Assembly (NCBI GenBank): GCA_944382805.1
Contig: CALWNS010000204.1
Span: 1 to 24,998 of the forward strand
Length of the DNA: 24,998 nt
Origin: an uncultured Gemmiger sp.
GTDB taxonomy: Bacteria > Bacillota > Clostridia > Oscillospirales > Ruminococcaceae
Reading direction: 5' to 3'
Shown here: positions 22,794-24,998 of the stretch, one piece after another
Position numbering within the stretch: position 1 is the first letter of the stretch
Layout of the letters: each line of letters opens with the position of its first letter
Program-made: the position numbers and the translations under genes
The notes under the pieces: generated by a model
What the model saw: the letters and a program-made list of their open reading frames with translations, nothing else
Told to the model about the DNA's origin: nothing
Database searches by the model: none

Positions 22794-22835
22794 AGCGCTC
22801 CGGTCACGGCCGGGGCGCTGTTTATTTGTGTTTTT
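22794..22835 (+). terminator. Terminator-like hairpin in the MATE leader
   Basis: Stem AGCGCTCCGG/CCGGGGCGCT (22794-22803 and 22810-22819, one G-U pair) with a 6-nt loop is followed by GTTTATTTGTGTTTTT. It can end transcripts from the GH51-GH27 genes, but it also lies between the MATE promoter and the MATE start. It would therefore attenuate that gene too. Confidence 0.75.
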
Positions 22836-22853
22836 GGGAAAGGGGAGGACAGC

Positions 22854-24194
22854 GTGCGCGGTTCGGTACAGGAATTGACCAGCGGGCCGGTGATGCCCAC
22901 CATGCTGCGGTTCGCGGTGCCCATGATCCTGGGCGACCTTTTGCAGCAGTGCTATAACATTGCCGATACGCTGATCGTGGGCCGGTTTTTGGGCGCGGGG
23001 GCGCTGGCGGCGGTGGGGTCGGCGTTTTCGCTGATGACCTTTTTGACCTCTATCCTGCTGGGGCTGGCCATGGGCAGCGGCACCGTGTTTTCGATCCGCT
23101 TCGGCCAGCGGGACGAGCAGGGCCTGCGCGAAAACGTGCTGGCCTCGTTCGTGCTGCTGGCGGCGGTCACGGCGGTGCTGAACGTCGCCGTATACGCGGG
23201 GCTGGACGCCATTATCCGGGCGCTGCGCACCCCGGCCGAGCTGGTCGGCCTGATGCGGGAGTATCTGCGCGTGATCTTTGCCGGGCTGGCGGCGGTGTTC
23301 CTGTACAACTTTTTTGCCGCGCTGCTGCGCGCGCTGGGCAACTCGGTGGCGCCGCTGGCGTTTTTGGCGGTATCGGCGGCGCTGAACATCGTGCTGGACC
23401 TGTGGTTCGTGGCCGGGCTGGGCCGCGGCGTGGCCGGCGCGGCCGAAGCGACGGTGATCGCGCAGTATGTTTCGGGCCTTGGCATCGCCGCGTACACCTG
23501 GCGGCAGTTCCCCGGCCTTGTGCGGCGCGGCGGCGTGCGCCTGCGCCGCAGCCGTCTGCGGGAGATCGCCGGGTTTTCGGCCCTGACCTGCCTGCAGCAG
23601 TCCATCATGAACCTGGGCATTTTGGCGGTGCAGGGGCTGGTGAACAGCTTTGGCACCGCCGTGATGGCCGCCTTTGCCGCGGCGGTCAAGATCGATGCCT
23701 TTGCCTACCTGCCGGTGCAGGATTTTGGCAATGCGTTTTCGATCTTTGTTTCGCAGAACTACGGCGCGGGCCGGCGCGACCGCATCCGCCAGGGCATCCG
23801 CGTGGCCGCGGCGGCTTCGATCGGGTTCGGGGCGGCGGTGTCGCTGGCCGTATGGCTGCTGGCCCGCCCGCTGATGTGCCTGTTCATCGACAGCGGCGAG
23901 ACCGCCGTGATCGCGGAGGGCGTGCGCTACCTGCGCACCGAGGGCGCGTTCTACGCGCTGATCGGCGTGCTGTTTTTGCTGTACGGGCTGTACCGCGCGC
24001 TGGGCCGGCCGGGGATGTCGGTGGTGCTGACCGTCATTTCGCTGGGCCTGCGCGTGGCGCTGGCCTACACGCTGGCCGCCGTGCCCGGCGTGGGCGTGGC
24101 GGGCATCTGGTGGTCGGTGCCCATCGGCTGGCTGCTGGCCGATGCGTTCGGCCTTTTGTATTACCGCGCCCGCCGCCGCACCCTGCTGCCGTAG
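22854..24194 (+). CDS. MATE-family multidrug/toxin exporter
   Basis: Cation-driven efflux protein of the inner membrane, 446 aa, with about twelve membrane segments, the standard MATE length. The N-terminus LTSGPVMPTMLRFAVPMILG followed by DLLQQCYNIADTLIVGRFLG is the classic first helix pair. A second, repeated half begins near SALTCLQQSIMNLGILAVQG, and FVSQNYGAGR is also typical. The GTG at 22854 is preferred because AAAGGGGAGGA lies just upstream; the in-frame ATG at 22749 overlaps the promoter and would translate the terminator. It has its own promoter, so it is probably not part of the arabinoside unit. The exported compound is unknown. Confidence 0.93.
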   Translation: MRGSVQELTSGPVMPTMLRFAVPMILGDLLQQCYNIADTLIVGRFLGAGALAAVGSAFSLMTFLTSILLGLAMGSGTVFSIRFGQRDEQGLRENVLASFVLLAAVTAVLNVAVYAGLDAIIRALRTPAELVGLMREYLRVIFAGLAAVFLYNFFAALLRALGNSVAPLAFLAVSAALNIVLDLWFVAGLGRGVAGAAEATVIAQYVSGLGIAAYTWRQFPGLVRRGGVRLRRSRLREIAGFSALTCLQQSIMNLGILAVQGLVNSFGTAVMAAFAAAVKIDAFAYLPVQDFGNAFSIFVSQNYGAGRRDRIRQGIRVAAAASIGFGAAVSLAVWLLARPLMCLFIDSGETAVIAEGVRYLRTEGAFYALIGVLFLLYGLYRALGRPGMSVVLTVISLGLRVALAYTLAAVPGVGVAGIWWSVPIGWLLADAFGLLYYRARRRTLLP

Positions 24195-24200
24195 GGGCCT

Positions 24201-24983
24201 GTAGGGGACGATGCTTGCACTGCGCCCGCAGGCGCGTTTCGGAGGCCAACCGGGCCGCAAGGCCCGGCTCTTAGGCCGGAGATCGTCCCGGGCGCGTCCC
24301 CGCCGCCGCAAACGCCGCGCGGAACGGTCAAGACCGTTCCCTACAAATGATTTATACGCCCGTCACCAGTCCGTTGCGCGTTTGCCTTGGTTCGTAGGGG
24401 AGGGCCATGGCCCTCCCGCAAACGTACCGGTTACCGCAAAGTTCGCGGGAGGGGCGTGCCCCTCCCCTACAAACGGCCTATACGTCCGTCTCCGTCCCGT
24501 AGAGCGTTCGCCTTGGTTCGTAGGGAACGGTCTTGACCGTTCCGCGCACGTATTGGCCGCCGCAAGGTTCCCGGGAGGGATAAATCCCTCCCCTACAAAC
24601 GGCCTTTCCGCCGAGCGCAAAGGGATGACCGCCGCGTTACCCTTGGTCTGTAGGGGACGATGCTTGCATCGTCCCGGGCACGTCCCCGCCGCCGCAAAGC
24701 CCCGCGGAACGGTCAAGACCGTTCCCTACAAATAATTTTTACGTCCGTCACCATCCCGTAGAGCGTTCGCCTTGGATCGTAGGGGAGGGCCATGGCCCTC
24801 CCGGGTACGTCCCCGCCGCCGCAACCCTCGCGGGCCGATGCAAGCATCGGCCCCTACAAACGGTTTGTACGCGCGTTGCCATACCGTTGCGATTTCGCCT
24901 TGGTTCGTAGGGGAGGGCCATGGCCCTCCCGGGGGCGTGGCGGTTACGGCAAGGTTTGCGGGAGGGATAAATCCCTCCCCTAC
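24201..24983 (+). repeat. Repeat island C: six two-hairpin units
   Basis: Units at 24201-24344, 24394-24470, 24520-24596, 24650-24729, 24779-24857 and 24907-24983, very regular at a 126-130 nt period after the first. Left/right cores in order: GATGCTTGCA interrupted by an insert / GGTCAAGACC; CCATGG / GCGTGC; GGTCTTGACC / ATAAAT; GATGCTTGCATC / GGTCAAGACC; CCATGG / GATGCAAGCATC; CCATGG / ATAAAT. The island starts 6 nt past the MATE stop codon and continues to the window end, where another linker begins. No gene is visible in 24195-24998. Confidence 0.92.
24220..24281 (+). repeat. 62-nt insert inside a hairpin of unit 24201-24344
   Basis: Same flanks as the insert at 4554-4614 (CTGCGCCCGCAGGCGCG at the left, CTCTTAGGCCGGAG at the right), but in the opposite orientation on the chromosome. 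The central hairpin is different: CCGGGCC/GGCCCGG with a GCAA loop (24250-24267). It interrupts the host palindrome between GATGCTTGCA and ATCGTCC; removing the insert and one A restores the intact hairpin seen at 24650. Confidence 0.82.
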
Positions 24984-24998
24984 AAACGGTTTTTACGC

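Noticed and set aside
22317..24311. Minus-strand open frame of 664 codons opposite the MATE gene
   Set aside because: Arg/Gln/His-rich shadow without domains, overlapping an obvious 12-helix transporter on the plus strand.
24394..24983. CRISPR-like array
   Set aside because: The period and length are wrong for CRISPR (about 128 nt with conserved linkers), the spacers are not unique, and no cas genes are present.

Overview
The window reads as a chromosome segment from a GC-rich Firmicute, most likely a gut Clostridia member of the Oscillospirales/Ruminococcaceae type. This is inferred from the strong AGGAGG-type ribosome binding sites, the YesMN-type two-component system next to a sugar ABC importer, ROK-family sugar genes, a lipoprotein with an LAAC lipobox, and the high GC content. 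No rRNA, tRNA, CRISPR array, transposase or phage gene is visible.

Layout. 1-511 (-): the N-terminal part of xylulokinase, cut by the window edge. It is transcribed divergently from a ROK-family repressor (733-1866, +), and each gene has a clear sigma-A promoter in the shared gap. 1867-2784: repeat island A plus a second repeat family. 2785-4401 (+): a YtcJ-like metal-dependent amidohydrolase standing alone between repeat islands. 4402-5459: repeat island B. 5460-15841 (-): a seven-gene glycan uptake and breakdown operon. In transcription order it has a solute-binding lipoprotein, two permeases, a small NifU-like protein, a GH38 alpha-mannosidase, a large unassigned probable carbohydrate-active enzyme and a ROK glucokinase-like kinase. 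Intrinsic terminators after the binding protein and after the second permease should grade its expression. 15842-16245: a divergent regulatory region with two inverted repeats. 16246-22745 (+): an AraC-type response regulator, its sensor kinase, a GH51 arabinofuranosidase and a GH27 enzyme that looks more like a beta-L-arabinopyranosidase than an alpha-galactosidase. 22854-24194 (+): a MATE exporter with its own promoter and leader terminator. 24195-24998: repeat island C.

How it may work (inference). The sensor kinase and response regulator probably detect an extracellular sugar and activate the divergent importer operon. Imported oligosaccharides would then be trimmed inside the cell: every glycosidase here lacks a signal peptide, and the transporter has no ATPase gene of its own, so it probably shares one encoded elsewhere. 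Released hexose would be phosphorylated by the ROK kinase. Released pentose would feed pathways such as the xylulokinase branch.

The most unusual content is in the non-coding islands. About fifteen tandem units, all in one orientation and mostly 77-80 nt at a 126-132 nt period, are bounded by GTAGGG and CCCTAC and each hold two hairpins. The hairpin arms are drawn from a small alphabet and swapped between units while staying palindromic, and several arm types appear in opposite orientation on the left and right sides. The same pattern of fixed flanks around an exchanged palindrome recurs in a nested 61-62 nt insert and in the second repeat family at 2364-2728.
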